Shown: positions 26,072-38,126, counted from the first letter of the stretch. The stretch is 64,000 nt of DNA from Allomyces arbusculus (GCA_027604705.1 JADHYV010000020.1:124001-188000); one strand, 5' to 3'. The notes: generated by a model from the sequence alone, not told the origin. Numbers and translations: made by a program.

Positions 26072-27229
26072 CTATGGTCCCAGAATAGCTTCCAGATCGC
26101 GCTCCAGGTCCGACTCGACCGAAGGTGCGCGCGTAACTTGCCGCACTGCATCACCTGCATGCAAAGCACCAACCCGCACGTCAGCGCGCCAAGCTGCGTG
26201 ACCCGGCACCACCTCACCCGATTCAACCGCCGGCCACCACGAACCCTGTTCAATTGCTCTGCCATGATCGGATGCCGCCAGCTCGGCGGCGCCCGACCAT
26301 GCCCTCGAGTCGAACAGCGGCTCGCTCAAAGAGCCAGGCTGATTGGCCTGCGTCGCGGGCGGCGCGGCCAGCAACTGCTCAATCTCGTCCTCGAGGTCGT
26401 CGCGCGAGTCTTGCAGTCCTGGCTGTGCATCGGGCGCTCGTAGCGGCAGTTGTCGCATGGCCGGTGTCGGCGACGTCGACGCAGGATCCGCAATCACCGG
26501 CGACCACGGTGAGTCGGACCGCGGTATCGGCAGGTGCGAGAAGGGCGGTCTTGGCAAAAATCGCGGAGGCGGCGGTGGTGTCCACACCGCTCTCGGGTCG
26601 GTCGATGCGGGGATGGCGGTGACTTGCAACCGTCCAATACTTGGACTCGAATGGGTCGTGGTCGCGGTCGAGGCGGGTGGCCACTCGAGCGTACCGGGCA
26701 CCGGATACAGGTTAGCTGTTGCTGATCGAGGGTTGCTCGAGTAAGGCAGGCGGTCGACAGGAGCGGGAACGGCGGGGGCAACGGGTACTGTGCTGCTTGC
26801 GTGCGCCAGCAGTGCGACGGGCGGGTCAGAGACGGGTGACGGCAGGAGCCGTCCGGCGGGGATCACGCGCAGCGGACTTGTCGCAGCGGGCGCCGGGGTA
26901 CTCGTAGCAGTAGTGCGAGCGTATGGGTGGCGCGGCGGTATCCGTGCAGCTCCCACGCGCGCTGCCAAGCGGTCCGCAACGTCCAGTGACGACACTGGCT
27001 GGAGCTCTGCGGTGGGCACGGGCGGACGTGGGTATGGCAGTCGACCCGACGTGCGAGATCGTGGGCGGAGGAGCATTGGCATCATCTCGGCGTGCGGTGC
27101 TGAGACCGGGCGGTGCGGCGCGGCGGCACTGGCGCGAGGGGAACGGGCTCGTCAGCAAGCCGGCGTGCGAGCTGCAAGCGGCGTTGAGAAGGCATACCGC
27201 GCGTGCGGCACCATGCGGGCGTCGTCCAT
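26072..27229 (-). CDS. Proline-rich protein of unknown function
   Basis: Exons 27229..27198 and 27128..26072 give 362 residues. The start sits in an ideal context (TCCACCATGGAC); the 69-nt intron has donor GTATGC, a GCTGAC branch-like motif and acceptor GCGCCAG, and phase 2 is restored exactly, which supports a real gene. The protein is mostly disordered and rich in Pro, Ala, Ser and Thr, with short runs such as WTPPPPPRFLPRPPF. Near the C-terminus there is an acidic helix, RDDLEDEIEQLLAA, and the last residues are ESDLERDLEAILG, which could be short linear interaction motifs. I recognise no domain and assign no function. Confidence 0.5.
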
Positions 27230-27606
27230 GGTGGAGAGGGGATTGGGATCGTCACGGTCCATTCGCACCGCGAGGTGGAGACGGTGCGTAGCGTGAGCGG
27301 CGCCGTCCCGGCCTTGTAGACGGTCTCGGCCCCGAGTCGTTGGTGGTGACAGGCCGCCTTTGTCTCGCACGCTGACGCGATCGCGTGAGTCACCGATGCA
27401 ATTCAGAGAGCCAGGTCATTGGCACGCCGCGTCCAAGTCATTGTTATACTCTGCCATTGCTGGTCGATTTTTTTTTCGTCGTTCGCGTTGGCGACAACGG
27501 GGCCGCAGCAATTTCCGATGACGTCGACGACGACGAGGCGACGACGGCGCGACGCGACGCGACTTGCTGCAGCTGGCTCCCGTGCTCGCGATCTCCTATT
27601 TCCACC
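27230..27606. promoter_or_regulatory. Divergent promoter region, proline-rich / SAP18-like genes
   Basis: 377 bp separate two divergent start codons. It contains a short GCGAC pentamer run near 27548 and a T-run (TTTTTTTTC) near 27470; no specific factor site is recognised. Confidence 0.4.
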
Positions 27607-29415
27607 ATGTTTACAAACGCTGCCGGGCCTTTGCCCACTGCGCCCGGTTCTGCAGCAGGCGGCACTGGCGCACTGCGGCTGGCGCTCAAGGTCTACGTGA
27701 CGATGGGCGGCGAGCACCCGCGCCGGAGCGCCGACCTGTTGCGGCGCACGCCCGTCAACGGCCGCTTGACGCTCTACGCCGATGCATCGACGACGCTCGT
27801 CGCGCTGCTCGCCCAAGTCCATGCCAGGCGGCCCGACCTGGCCAACCGCGCCGCCACCTGGCGGCTATACCCGCAGGTCGGCATGCCGTCGCCGCCCATT
27901 CTTGGATGCACGCCCAAGTCACTCCAAGACCTGTCGGTGCGCGCGACCGACCTGCTCAGTTTGGCCGTGGCTGAACCGGAACCCGAGCCTATGGCCGTTG
28001 ATACACCCGCCGACGCGCCCAGCGCCATGGACGTGGACCCGCCCACGCCGCCCGTGTCCACGACACCGCCATATATTTTCTCGTCCTCGACTTTTGGCAC
28101 CCCGCCGTTTTTCACGGCCTCGATGCCGGGCCTGCCCGGCATGCCTGACTTTGCCTCGATGCTGTCCTCTCGCCCTGCCGCACCATCGATTGCACAGGCC
28201 TTTTCGTCGCTCGCCGCTGCGCCGAGTGTGGCCCTACCTTCCTCGACCCTCTCCACTCTGGCACGGCCGCTCGCGCCCGGGATCAAGCTCAAGATCAAGG
28301 ACGCGTCACCGCCCACTGCCGCCGCGCCCGAGCCCACGGCCGACCTCCCCACGCCGCGGCTATCGCAGCAGCAGAAGCCGGCGCTGACGGGCATCCGCCG
28401 CAAGGTCAAGGATGCGCCGCCGCCACCGCCACCACCGGCTGCAGCCCTACCGGACAGCTCGCGTGACCTCCCCGCGCGGCCCGACCGCTCGCTCAATCTC
28501 CCCGAGCGGCCAGAACACTCGCGCACTCTCTACAAGCGGCCTCAGGAGCAGCCAGGAACCGTGGGTATTCGACGCAAGTTCAAGGATACGCCCCCTCCCC
28601 CGACCTCGCTATCCGAACGCCCGACCGACCCTCGCGCGTCGCCACCGACGCAGCAACCGCTCTCCGCACCGCGCCCGGCCAGCCCTACGTTACCGGTCGC
28701 CCGCACGGCGTCGCCACCGCGGCGCATGTACGAACGCGCGCCACCGTCGATCCACGACCGCGTCAAGACCACGCACTATGCGCCGCCACCCCCACCCATC
28801 CATGAACCCAGGGATGCCGCGCGCCGCCTTCCCGCAAACTCGCTCACTCACCACGGACCTGCTGCGCCGCACGCGCCGCCCATGCCTGTCGCGGCTGCTG
28901 CCGCCCCCGCTCGCCCCGTCGACGTGTTCCCGACCCCGGACCCGGCGACCGCCGAATGGTCGGCGACCGAGACCGACTGGCGCAACGAGGTCGTGGAGTG
29001 GGGGATCAACCCGCGTGTTCACCCAATGGCCAAGGTCGTCGCGCAAAAGTGCAAGGAAATTGTCGAGCGGCACCGCAGCCGCGGCGGCACGCGCGGACCG
29101 CTGGGTGAGATTGACCGCAGTCGGCAGGATCGCGAGCGCGAGCGACCCAGTATGCGGCATGGCGGGGGCGGTGGTGGCGGTGGTGGAGGCTATCACGGCC
29201 GAGGACCCCGCAGGCCTCCCAGTGGAGAATATCATGACCGGGACCGTGGGCACCATTCGCGCGATGACCGCGAGCATGGACACGGTGCAGGGCGACGGGA
29301 TGAGCGCGGACACGGCCGCAGCGATTACCGCGATGACCGTTCGCGTGGGGGCAGTGGGTACCGCGATGAGCGCGGGCCTCCAGGCCGCGGCGACTACAGC
29401 GACGAGCGGGGCTAT

Positions 29416-29446
<31 letters not shown>

Positions 29447-29478
29447 GTGACCGTCGTGGCCATGACCGGCGGCACTGA
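27607..29478 (+). CDS. SAP18-like fold fused to proline-rich and RGG-type tail
   Basis: Intronless, 623 residues, start in good context (TTCCACCATGTTT). Residues about 20-120 (LKVYVTMGGEHPRRSADLLR, then RLTLYADASTTLVALLAQVH, then WRLYPQ and TDLLSLAV) follow the order of the ubiquitin-like SAP18 fold: RVF..GG.H, a strand with TL..L..LV, VYPD, and GDYL..A. SAP18 belongs to the ASAP/PSAP splicing-regulatory and Sin3 complexes and is usually only about 150 residues. Here a Pro/Ser-rich middle carries three copies of a basic motif (GIKLKIKDASPP, GIRRKVKDAPPP, GIRRKFKDTPPP). A short folded-looking segment (WRNEVVEWGINPRVHPMAKV) follows, and the C-terminus is Gly/Arg/Asp-rich with RGG/RDR repeats and a poly-Gly run. 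An RNA-processing role is inferred; the SAP18 assignment is by pattern only. Confidence 0.6.
29415..29446. repeat. (GGC)n trinucleotide run coding poly-Gly
   Basis: GGC repeat inside the RGG-type tail of the SAP18-like gene, near its stop codon; a looser GGT/GGC stretch lies at about 29162-29190. Length polymorphism would be in frame. Confidence 0.85.
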
Positions 29479-29788
29479 AGTCTCGATCGCGTTCACCAGC
29501 AAGTCCACCCGGCGTCATGTGGGTGGAGAGAATTTTGCGAGCCATCCTGCTGCTTCTGAGCCATCCTGCTGCTTCTTCTCTCGTTTCTTGATTCCAGCTT
29601 GAAATTCATGAGAATCTTGCCGCTCATCGATTCTTGCGACTTGGGTCGATGTCAACTTAGTTTACGTGCGACAGACCTGTCAATTTATGTAGGTTTAGTC
29701 ACGTAACATTCTTTCTGTCGTCTCACTTTTATTTCCCGCCCCGAAACTGCACAATCTCATAGCTGCGTGGGTGGTCTTGGCGGGGGGG

Positions 29789-29948
29789 ATGGGATGGTTT
29801 TGCGAGATCTATCCGGTAGGTACGTCTCCTCGTGATAATGCATACAGGCCGCCACCCTGGCACTCTCGAATGATCTCATTTTTTGTTGCAGAACGAGGGG
29901 GAAACGCTCAAGCCTCACGGAGTGAAGGAGGGATGGCGGGCCCTCTAG
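29789..29948 (+). CDS. Possible very small spliced gene, ends at UAG
   Basis: ATG GGA TGG at 29789 reads MGWFCEIYP, then a textbook intron (29816..29891, 76 nt, donor GTAGGTACG, acceptor TTTTTTGTTGCAG), then NEGETLKPHGVKEGWRAL and TAG 29946-29948. The frame is also open upstream from about 29699 and would encode a hydrophobic helix (LIAAWVVLAGGMGW), so a first exon further 5' is likely. Codon third positions are GC-rich like the neighbours. After the TAG the same frame stays open to 30158. I recognise no family; the peptide could belong to a small membrane protein. Confidence 0.3.
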
Positions 29949-29990
29949 CAGCGCCGTGCAACCAGCGGTCCGAGTCGCAATACGGAAGTG

Positions 29991-30158
29991 ATGCCCGCAG
30001 CTGTCTCGACCTCTGAGAAGGACATGATCATTGCCAAACAAGCAAATGCTTTCCTAAAGAAAGACATTGAGCTGGAGCGGATGCGGCTCGAGCTCATGAT
30101 CAAGGACGAAGCGCTCTGGCTAATGCGCGAATCGCTCACCGGAAACCGCTGGTCCTGA
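29991..30158 (+). CDS. Short helical ORF downstream of and in frame with the small gene
   Basis: ATG 29991 to TGA 30156-30158 encodes 55 residues, strongly helical and charged (FLKKDIELERMRLELMIKDE). It lies in the same frame as the preceding small ORF, separated only by one TAG and 14 sense codons. It could be an independent micro-ORF, a readthrough extension or part of a differently spliced exon. No homology is recognised. Confidence 0.25.
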   Translation: MPAAVSTSEKDMIIAKQANAFLKKDIELERMRLELMIKDEALWLMRESLTGNRWS

Positions 30159-30263
30159 TGTGCGTGGCAAACACCGACCGGTCACTGCGTCCAGCAGGTG
30201 GAGAAGCATCTTGTGGACCATCGGTGTCCGCCTTATGAATCGCGGTGCAAAGTATTCGTCTAA

Positions 30264-33046
30264 TCATTCGCGACCCGTCGATGCCGCCGTCAGTCCCAGT
30301 TCAATCCGCCGCGTATCGGCATCCTCATCCTCGTCCGCCTCCAGCTTCGAGTACGCCGCCAACTCGTCGGCCAAGTGCGCAACAATTGGCATCGCTGGCG
30401 GCTTCGACTTGGCCTTGCTCGCTCCCTTGCCCGGCCCGTCGGTACCATGACTGAGCTCGTCAAGCGACGGCGCCAGCGACTCTTCCTGCGCCTTGGCGCG
30501 CGCCGCGAGCACGCCCGGGATCCCCCACCCGGCGGCATGACACTGGTTCGCAAACATGAACGCGACAATTTCCGCGAGCCGGTCGATCCCAACTCGGTTC
30601 ACGCCGTAATCATGCTCGGAAATCGCATAATGCTGCGCGGCGATTTCACGTGGGGTCAGTGGGACCAAGTCGTGCATCGCGTCCAAGAACACGTCGCGCG
30701 CCAGCGCATTCGCGCCGAGCACGTCGTACTTGGCGAGCAGGCGCTTGAACGCGCGATGGTTCGGGTCGCGGCGGCGCCGCAACAGCGTCTTGAGCTGTTC
30801 GCGAACCGACTCGCCAGTGATTTTCGCGGGCGCGCCGGGGATAACGTTTGAGTTGGCGGCGGCCGCCTGTGCAGCGTACCCGAGCTGCTCGAGCTCCAGG
30901 TACTCGTAGAGCGCGTCGGTTCGATGCGGGTAGAGCGTGTGCAGCATCTTGCGGAACCGCGGCAGGTCGAAGGGCTCGAGCAGCGACACGTAGGTGAACA
31001 TGAGCCGCGCGTACTTCCACGTGCACTCTTCTGAGCCGGCAAGGTGCCGGACAAACAGGTTGATGTTCTGAAGCGAGGTGGGTGTCGGTGGGTGAGTCAG
31101 GTCGTCGCGCACTTTTCACACGAAATAGTTGAGCAGCATACATGATTGCTCTCTTGGTGATGCTCGAGCGCCGACAAGGCCTCGAACGCGACGCGCGAAG
31201 CGACGGCCGGGACACGGTACCGTTCGCTTAAAAACTCGTGGAAGAAATCCTATAATCGAAAAAGTCGTAAGCGGACGTGAAAAAGAATGCACACCAAAAG
31301 TTCATCAAAAGCACCATGAAACTGATAGTGTGGTCGACCGACACGGCTTCGTACTGCCACCGCGCGTCGTACATATCGCCCATAAGCCGCACAAGCTTGT
31401 CGATCGTAAACACACGCGGCAGGACCGGGCGCGCGTGGTGGCGACGGTTGAAGAAATCGTGCCAAATGACCTTGAAGTACCGCGACGCGCGGTGCAGCTT
31501 CATGTCGACATAGTCGTCGTGCTCGTCGTCGGTGATCGCAAAACTGTCGTTGATGAGCACTTTCGCCGGGACCTGGATCAGCAAGTTCGGCCGACGAAAC
31601 TGCAAGTGCGTTGCACCCGCGGGCACGGGCACGGTCCAGTCAGCGAGCGTGTGGAACCGGTCGAGGCACCCAGGCGAGTGCATGTGCGGGCACACAATGA
31701 CGCGGTCAGCGCATTTCGCGCAAAACGGCGAGTCTTTCCAGACGCGGAACACATAGCCGCCGTCTGTTGAGACGTAGAGCGCGACCGCGTACTTGCGCTG
31801 TGTCTCGCCCGCGTGCGTGCGCCACGTCAGGCATTCGGCCGTGTCGCGGTACTTGGCGAGCGACGCCTGCAGCGCCAATATATGCTCGCCGAGCAACGCC
31901 TGCTCCTGTTGCAGCTGCGCCATCGACAGCTCAAACTCGCGCAGCAAGTGCTGCTGCTCGATATCGTCGTCGTTGGCGCCAGACGTGCCGAGAATCTCGC
32001 GCTTTTTCCGAATCTGTAACATCGCCGCCTCGAGGTCGTCAATGTGATTGTTGGCGATATCGTGCAGCTGCCGCTGTAGCGTCTCAGCCTCCTTGATCGA
32101 GACTTCGGTGATGTGCACGGGTTCCGGCACGAGCAGCTCGCGCTTTTCCGTGACCCAGATGCGAGCGCTTAGCTGGTCGTCGTTGGCATCCTTGGCCGTC
32201 TTGAACACGGACAACCGCTCGATTGTCGCATTCGCCTGGTTGAGGCTCAGCTCGAGTGTGTCCTTGTCGTGGTGAACGGCGTCGAGCTTGGCCTGGAAAT
32301 CGCGCTTGAGCTCATCCATGTCGGCCTGCTTCGCGACCAGGTCCTGCTCGAGCTGCGTGATACGTGCGTGCAACGACGAGATTGTGTCGTCGCGGTCCTG
32401 TAGCTCCTGCTTGCTCGCGATGCTGCGCTTTTGCAGCAGGGCAATATCGCGCTCACGAATCTTGACCTTGTGCGTCAAGTCGGCAAGTGTGTCGCGTGTC
32501 GAATCGATTTCCTCGCGGCTAAGTCGACCAAAGAGAACCGTGTCAGTCGCGTATGATACGCGTCGCGCGATCACAGGAGATACATGCGCACCGCATGTCG
32601 CCGAGCCGCGTGACGAGCACAAACCACGGAATCTTGTCGAGGTTGGTGACGGCCTCGACATCGGACGTGAGCTGCGGCGACAGGGTGAGCTGGTTCGAGT
32701 AAATGGCGCCTTCGAGCTCCTGCGTAATCGTCGAGACCATGGGCCCGAGCGTGGGCGCGAACGCAACAAACTCCTCTGGCGAAAGCGAGGCATTGCGCCC
32801 GTCAAGTTTTGGCGAGCAGGCTTGTCCTTGAGAACAAATTCCTGGCACGTACTTACCGAGGCACTCCATGCATGCGCGCACGCGCGCCTCGTGTGGAGCT
32901 GCGGGCGCTTGGCTCAGCCGCTCGCGCAAATCAATCTCAACACTTAAGACTGGCCACGGGAAGGCCGACAGTGGTCAATCCGAGCACAAATACGGTGGAA
33001 ATGAATATTGCGCAACGCGGTAATTACCTGATCGAGACGCGGCCAT
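30264..33046 (-). CDS. Coiled-coil protein with TSNAXIP1_N-like N-terminus
   Basis: Exons 33046..33028, 32949..32857, 32775..32592, 32518..31315, 31249..31142, 31067..30264 give 803 residues. The first exon is 19 nt and begins in a perfect context (ACACCATGGCC). The N-terminal block (VRACMECLEEFVAFAPTLGP, then MVSTITQELEGAIYSN) resembles the N-terminal domain of translin-associated factor X-interacting protein 1, a testis/cilium-associated family. A long coiled coil follows (about residues 110-300), then a beta-rich region with Cys/His pairs (CAKC, CPHMHSPGC) and a mixed helical C-terminus. Intron 2 (81 nt, acceptor TTTCGCCAG) has a 36-nt alternative in the same frame, and the donor of intron 4 (GTGCTT) is weak. 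A flagellar role is plausible but inferred. Confidence 0.6.
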
Positions 33047-34188
33047 GGTGTTTCGGGAGCTAGATGGCGCCGTGGCATGCAGAGCGCCTGAGACGGCACG
33101 AGCAGACCGATCTTTGCCCAGACCGGCGGCAGGGGCTGGAGACATGGTTTTTGATGCAATTGCGGGCACTTGCTCTGAGTGATGATGCTGTCGAAGTTGT
33201 GGAGATTTAGTGCTCGGCGTCCGCCAACATGAAGGGATCTGCGTGAAGCGTGGGGACGCGTTCAGTTGGTTTGACTCACACTGCCCGCTCTCTTTTCGTT
33301 CGGTTTGGCTTGCACGATTTGGCACCGAAGTCGGCGCCATCACGAACTGATCACTGCAGCCGCTTTGCCTCGCCAGGCCTGATTTTGTCGATCAAGCGGC
33401 GTCTGTCCTTCGCCAACTGTTTGCGAGTACAGCCGCTTCGATCGGCCGGACAAAGTTTTAAACGGTTCAAATGAGCAGAACAACCGGCAATTGTACTCAA
33501 AGCTGCACATGCAGGCAGTTGGCTGATCGGGAAAGGAGGACCATTCGATGATCTTAGCCAGTGTCCTCCTCATTGGTTTCAGCTCAGTGTCCTTGGTCTC
33601 AAATCGCGAGCCTGAAGCTCCTTGACCCTCTTGTGCAGGTTTGCAAGGTTTGTATGCTTCTGTTAAATGGCGTCCTAGAGCCCTGGCCGTGGGCCATACG
33701 CCCAAAGCGTTTCCCACTCAACCTATAACCAAGGAACCAGCGTCGATGGAAATTTTGGTGCAAGCACAGCGTGGCAGGCCACGGCGATGGCCGGGGTGAT
33801 TTGGAGGAGCGGGAGCGAGAGAAACATAGTAACAAGTGCCAGGCCAGGCCAGACAGGCAGTTCTAAGCAACATGAGACGCTTGGAGGCAGCCAGGCGGTT
33901 GCACGCCTGCTAGGCCCATCGCAAACCAACGTGCATGCGGTGGAGAAACGGCAGGGACTGAAGTTCGACTCATCGGTGGCTCCATTTCTCTCTTCGGTCC
34001 TCGCTGCTCGGTCGTCTCCGCCAGCATCGTCGACAGGACGGACCGGCTCGACCGCGGTCACCTTCAACGACGCGGCCACCACCCGCACCGCCAGCAATTA
34101 CCAGCAATCGAGCGATACCAGCCCGGCGCCGCACACTACCAGCCTTATTATCACCGCGACCCACGCGCGCAATTCGCCCTCCACCACG
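33047..34188. promoter_or_regulatory. Long divergent intergenic region before SMC1
   Basis: About 1.1 kb between the divergent starts of the coiled-coil gene and SMC1, more AT-balanced than the coding DNA. I checked both strands for a small gene and for tRNA-like clover-leaf arms and saw none convincing. It holds both promoters; a long frame reading into SMC1 from 33787 is open only by chance. Confidence 0.45.
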
Positions 34189-37100
34189 ATGGGCCGCCTC
34201 GTCCAGCTCGAAGTCAACAACTTCAAGTCTTATCGCGGCCACCATGTAATTGGCCCCTTCAAGCAGCTTACGGCCGTGATTGGCCCAAACGGCGCCGGCA
34301 AGTCGAATATCATGGACGCCGTCTCGTTTGTGCTCGGGATCCAGTCGGCGCAACTGCGGTCGACGCACCTGCGCGACCTGATCTACCGCGGCCGCGCCAT
34401 GGTGGACGACCAAGGGCGCGAAGTCGCGGGCGTCAGCGCCGAGTCGGCGACGAGCGCCTACGTCTCGGCCGTCTACGAGGACGCCAACCAAAACCAGATC
34501 ACATTCACGCGCACGTTCGTGTTGGATATGTGTTCATGCGCAGAGCGAGCGGAATGGGAGGGTCGTGGGAGTCGTGATCGCAGTGGTGGCTCACTCGTCG
34601 AATTACTTGTTTTCCCAGCATCTCGGCCGACGGCAAGTCCGAGTACCGCGTCAACGGCAAGGCCGTGCGCCGCGAGGCCTACATTGCCTACCTCGAGCGC
34701 GAAAACGTGCTCATCAAAGCGCGCAATTTCCTCGTTTTTCAAGGCGACGTCGAGTCGGTCGCTGCGCAGAACCCCAAGGACCTGACGCGGCTCATTGAGC
34801 AAGTCTCTGGCTCACTCGATCTCAAGGACCAGTACGAGACGCTCAAGCAGGCCCAGGACACAGCCATGGAAAACTCGACGCTCATGTTCCAAAAGCGTCG
34901 CGGGATGCAGGCCGAGCTCAAGCAATACCGCGAGCAGAAGTCCGAAGCCGAGCAGTACGAGAATATGCGGCAACAACGCGACGAGCTCGTGCTCGCGCAG
35001 ACGCAGTGGAAGCTGTTCCATCTCGAGCGCGATTTGGAGAGGATGCGCGACAGTGTGCACGAGGACCAGGGGACGTTGCGCGAGTACGAGGATTTGCACG
35101 AGGCGATCGAGGCGCAGGTGCGCATGGCCAAACAGGAACACGCCGCGGCGACTAAGGACGTTGTCCGGCTCGACCGGCTAGTGGGCAAGGAGGAGAACGC
35201 CGTCAAGGCGCACCAGCCGGTTCTCACGCAGTTGCGGCAGGCGCAGACGCACTCGACGCAAAAGGTGGAGCGGCTGGCCACGCAGGTCGAGAAGATTGAC
35301 CGCGATTTGGCGCGGCAAGAGCAGTCGCTCGCCGACTTGCGGGACCAGATTGCCACCATCACGCGCGCGCAGCAGCAGCTCGACCGGACCGCGTCGTCGA
35401 CCAACGCCAAGCGGCAGGGGCTCGCGGGTTTGCAGGACGAGTACCACCGGCTGCGGTCGCAGTTTTTGCTCGAGACAGCGACGCTCCAGCAGCAGCTCGA
35501 TTCGCTGCAACTCGGGTCAAAGGCGCGGCAGGACGAGGTGGTGCGGCTCGAGGCCAAGCGCGTCGCGCTCGAGCAGAAGATGGAGGCCGCGCAGCAGGAG
35601 CTCGAGCAGGCGCGCAGCAAGCACGAGCGCGCATCCGACGGGCTCGCGCGCGCGACCGACGAGCAGACCGGACTCGAACAGGAAATGGCCGCTATCCAGA
35701 CGCGCGACGCGCAGTTGCGCGCGCAGGAGCAGTCGCTCAACGAAAAGCTCGTTGAGTTGACGGGCAAGCTCATGGACTACCGCAGCGATAAGCGCGAGTC
35801 GGAGCGCGAGACCAAGATGCGGCAGCTCGTCGAAGATCTGAAATCGCTGTTTCCGGGCGTCTACGGACGGCTCAACGAACTGTGTCGGCCGACGCAGCGC
35901 ATCTACGACCGCGCCGTCGCGCTCGTGCTCGGCAAGAACATGGACGCGATCGTGACCGATTCGCAGGCGACGGCCATGGAGTGTATTCGGTACATGCGCG
36001 AGCAGCGCAAGGGCCACGCTACGTTTTTACCCGTGCAGGAGCTCGTCACCAAGGAGATCCCGCCACGGCTGCGATCGTTTGCGAATGCGCGGCCTGCGCT
36101 CGACGTCGTCCAGTACGACAAGGAGATTGAGCCTGCAGTCAAGTATGCGTGCGGGACCGCGCTCGTTACCGAGACGCTTGACGTGGCGCGGTACATTTGC
36201 TACGATAAGGGCACCCGCGTCAAGGCCGTGACGCTCGACGGCGTCACGATTCACAAGACGGGTAGTATGAGTGGCGGGACCGCTGGTGCTGACCAGGCGA
36301 GTGGGACCAGCCGGTGGGAGGAGCGCGAGGTCGAGACCATGAAGCGCGCGCACGAAAAGATCCAGGCCGATTTGCAGCAGATCACCAAGGAGAAGCGCAG
36401 ACACCGCGACCGCGAAGAGTTGCAAATGCAGCTCGCTGGTGTGATTTCACAGCGGCAGTACCTGCAGACCATGGTTGCGGGGATCGAGGGCCGGATCGCG
36501 GCCAAGACCAAGGAGCTCGAGGAAATGACGACCGAGCGTGACGGGATCACGGCACGGCTCGATGACTTGGGTGCCGAAATGGCCGATGCGCGCGTGCTCG
36601 ACTTGCAAGAGGAGATTCGTCGTGCGCGAGACACATTTTTCGCTGATTTTTGCGCGCAGGCACAGGTCGCGACAATTGAAGAGTACGAGCAGCTTGTGCT
36701 TGAGAGTGCCGTCGAGGAGACCAAGCAGCGCAATGCGTTGGCGACGCAGCGCACCAAGCTCGAGACGCAGCTGGCCTACGAGACAGACCAGCTCGCCAAG
36801 CTGCGCGAGCGGCGCGAGCAGGCGCTCACGGCGCGCGCCAACGAGACAAGGAACGCCGAGTCGAACAACCAGCGTATTGCCCAGATTGAGGAGGCTGTCA
36901 CGAACGGCGAGGCCAAGGTCAACCAGCTGCGCGAGCAGCTTGAAGAGTTCCGGCGCACACAAAAGGACAAGGCGCAGGTCTTGCACCGACGCAAGCGGCA
37001 GCAGCAGGAGGTGCGGTCGAGCCAAGAAGCGCTAGTCAAGAAAATTGCGCAAGAGTCGGACTCCATTACGCAGCTGCACCACCACCGCGTCACGCTGCTG

Positions 37101-38014
37101 CGCAAGGCCCGTGTTGACAACATTCCGCTTGCGATCACGGCCGGGTCCTTGGCCGATCTCGTGCCGGACCTGACCGTGCAGCAGTCGCAGGAGCTCAGCC
37201 AGGCCATTGTCGTCGACTACGACGACCTCGACGACGATCTCAAGGAGGACGGGTCGCCCGCCGTCGGCCAGGACTTCACGGACCGGATCCACCAGCTGAC
37301 GGGCGACATGGACCGCATCGCGCCTAATATGCGCGCTCTTGAGAAACTCGCTGGGGTCACGGCCAAGTGTGCCGAGACCGACAAGGAATTTGAAAAGGCG
37401 CGGCGTGACGCGCGGCTCGCCAAGGACCGGTTCCTGTCGGTGCGGCAGGAGCGGTACACGCGGTTCATGGACGCGTTCGCGCACATTTCCGGGTGCATCG
37501 ACGCCATCTACAAGGAACTCACGCGGTCACGCAATTTCCCGCTTGGCGGCACGGCCTACCTGTCGCTTGAGTCCGAAGACGAGCCCTACGCCGAAGGGGT
37601 CAAGTACCACGCGATGCCGCCCATGAAGCGGTTCCGCGACATGGAGCAGCTGTCGGGCGGTGAAAAGACAGTCGCCGCGCTTGCGCTCCTTTTTGCGATT
37701 CACTCGTACCGGCCGTCACCCTTCTTTGTGCTCGACGAGGTGGACGCTGCTCTCGACAATGCCAACGTGGCCAAGGTCGCGCGCTACGTCGTGAGGCACC
37801 GTGAGGACGTGCAGTTTATTATCATTTCGCTCAAGAACTCGTTCTACGAGCGGTGTCAAGGGCTCGTGGGCGTCTACCGTGACGTGGACGCCAACTCGTC
37901 GGGCATCTTGACGTTGGATGTACGTTGGCTCTCTCATCTATTGCTGGCTCGGTATTTCCAGAATCTGACAGTTTCTGCACAATACTGTAGCTCGAAGCGT
38001 TCCCTGACGAGTAG
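34189..38014 (+). CDS. SMC1: Cohesin subunit SMC1
   Basis: Structural-maintenance-of-chromosomes ATPase that pairs with SMC3 in the cohesin ring. Exons 34189..34514, 34619..37919, 37991..38014 give 1216 residues, close to yeast Smc1 (1225). The start is MGRLVQLEVNNFKSY in the usual position. Walker A GPNGAGKS is at residues 32-39; splicing restores FTRTISADGKSEYRVNGK. Two coiled-coil arms flank a hinge (about residues 510-670, YGRLNELCRPTQR onward, with GSMSGG at its end). The C-terminal head has LSGGEKTVAALALLF and Walker B FFVLDEVDAALDN. The last exon adds only LEAFPDE. Introns of 104 and 71 nt have donors GTTCGT and GTACGT. Confidence 0.96.
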
Positions 38015-38126
38015 ACGTCAGGGTCGCCCGTGCACGCTGTTCTGGCGATTTTGGCCGTGCATCCTCAATACAGCAACCATTTACGAACTATTTGCCATTC
38101 CCCACCCATCCAGTGCCTCCCAGTCC

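Noticed and set aside
33787-34188. N-terminal extension of SMC1 frame
   Set aside because: SMC1 orthologues begin at the equivalent of MGRLVQLEV; the upstream frame is open by chance and crosses the promoter region.
33047-34188. tRNA gene in the long SMC1 upstream region
   Set aside because: I looked for A/B-box-like sequence and paired arms on both strands and found no complete clover-leaf.
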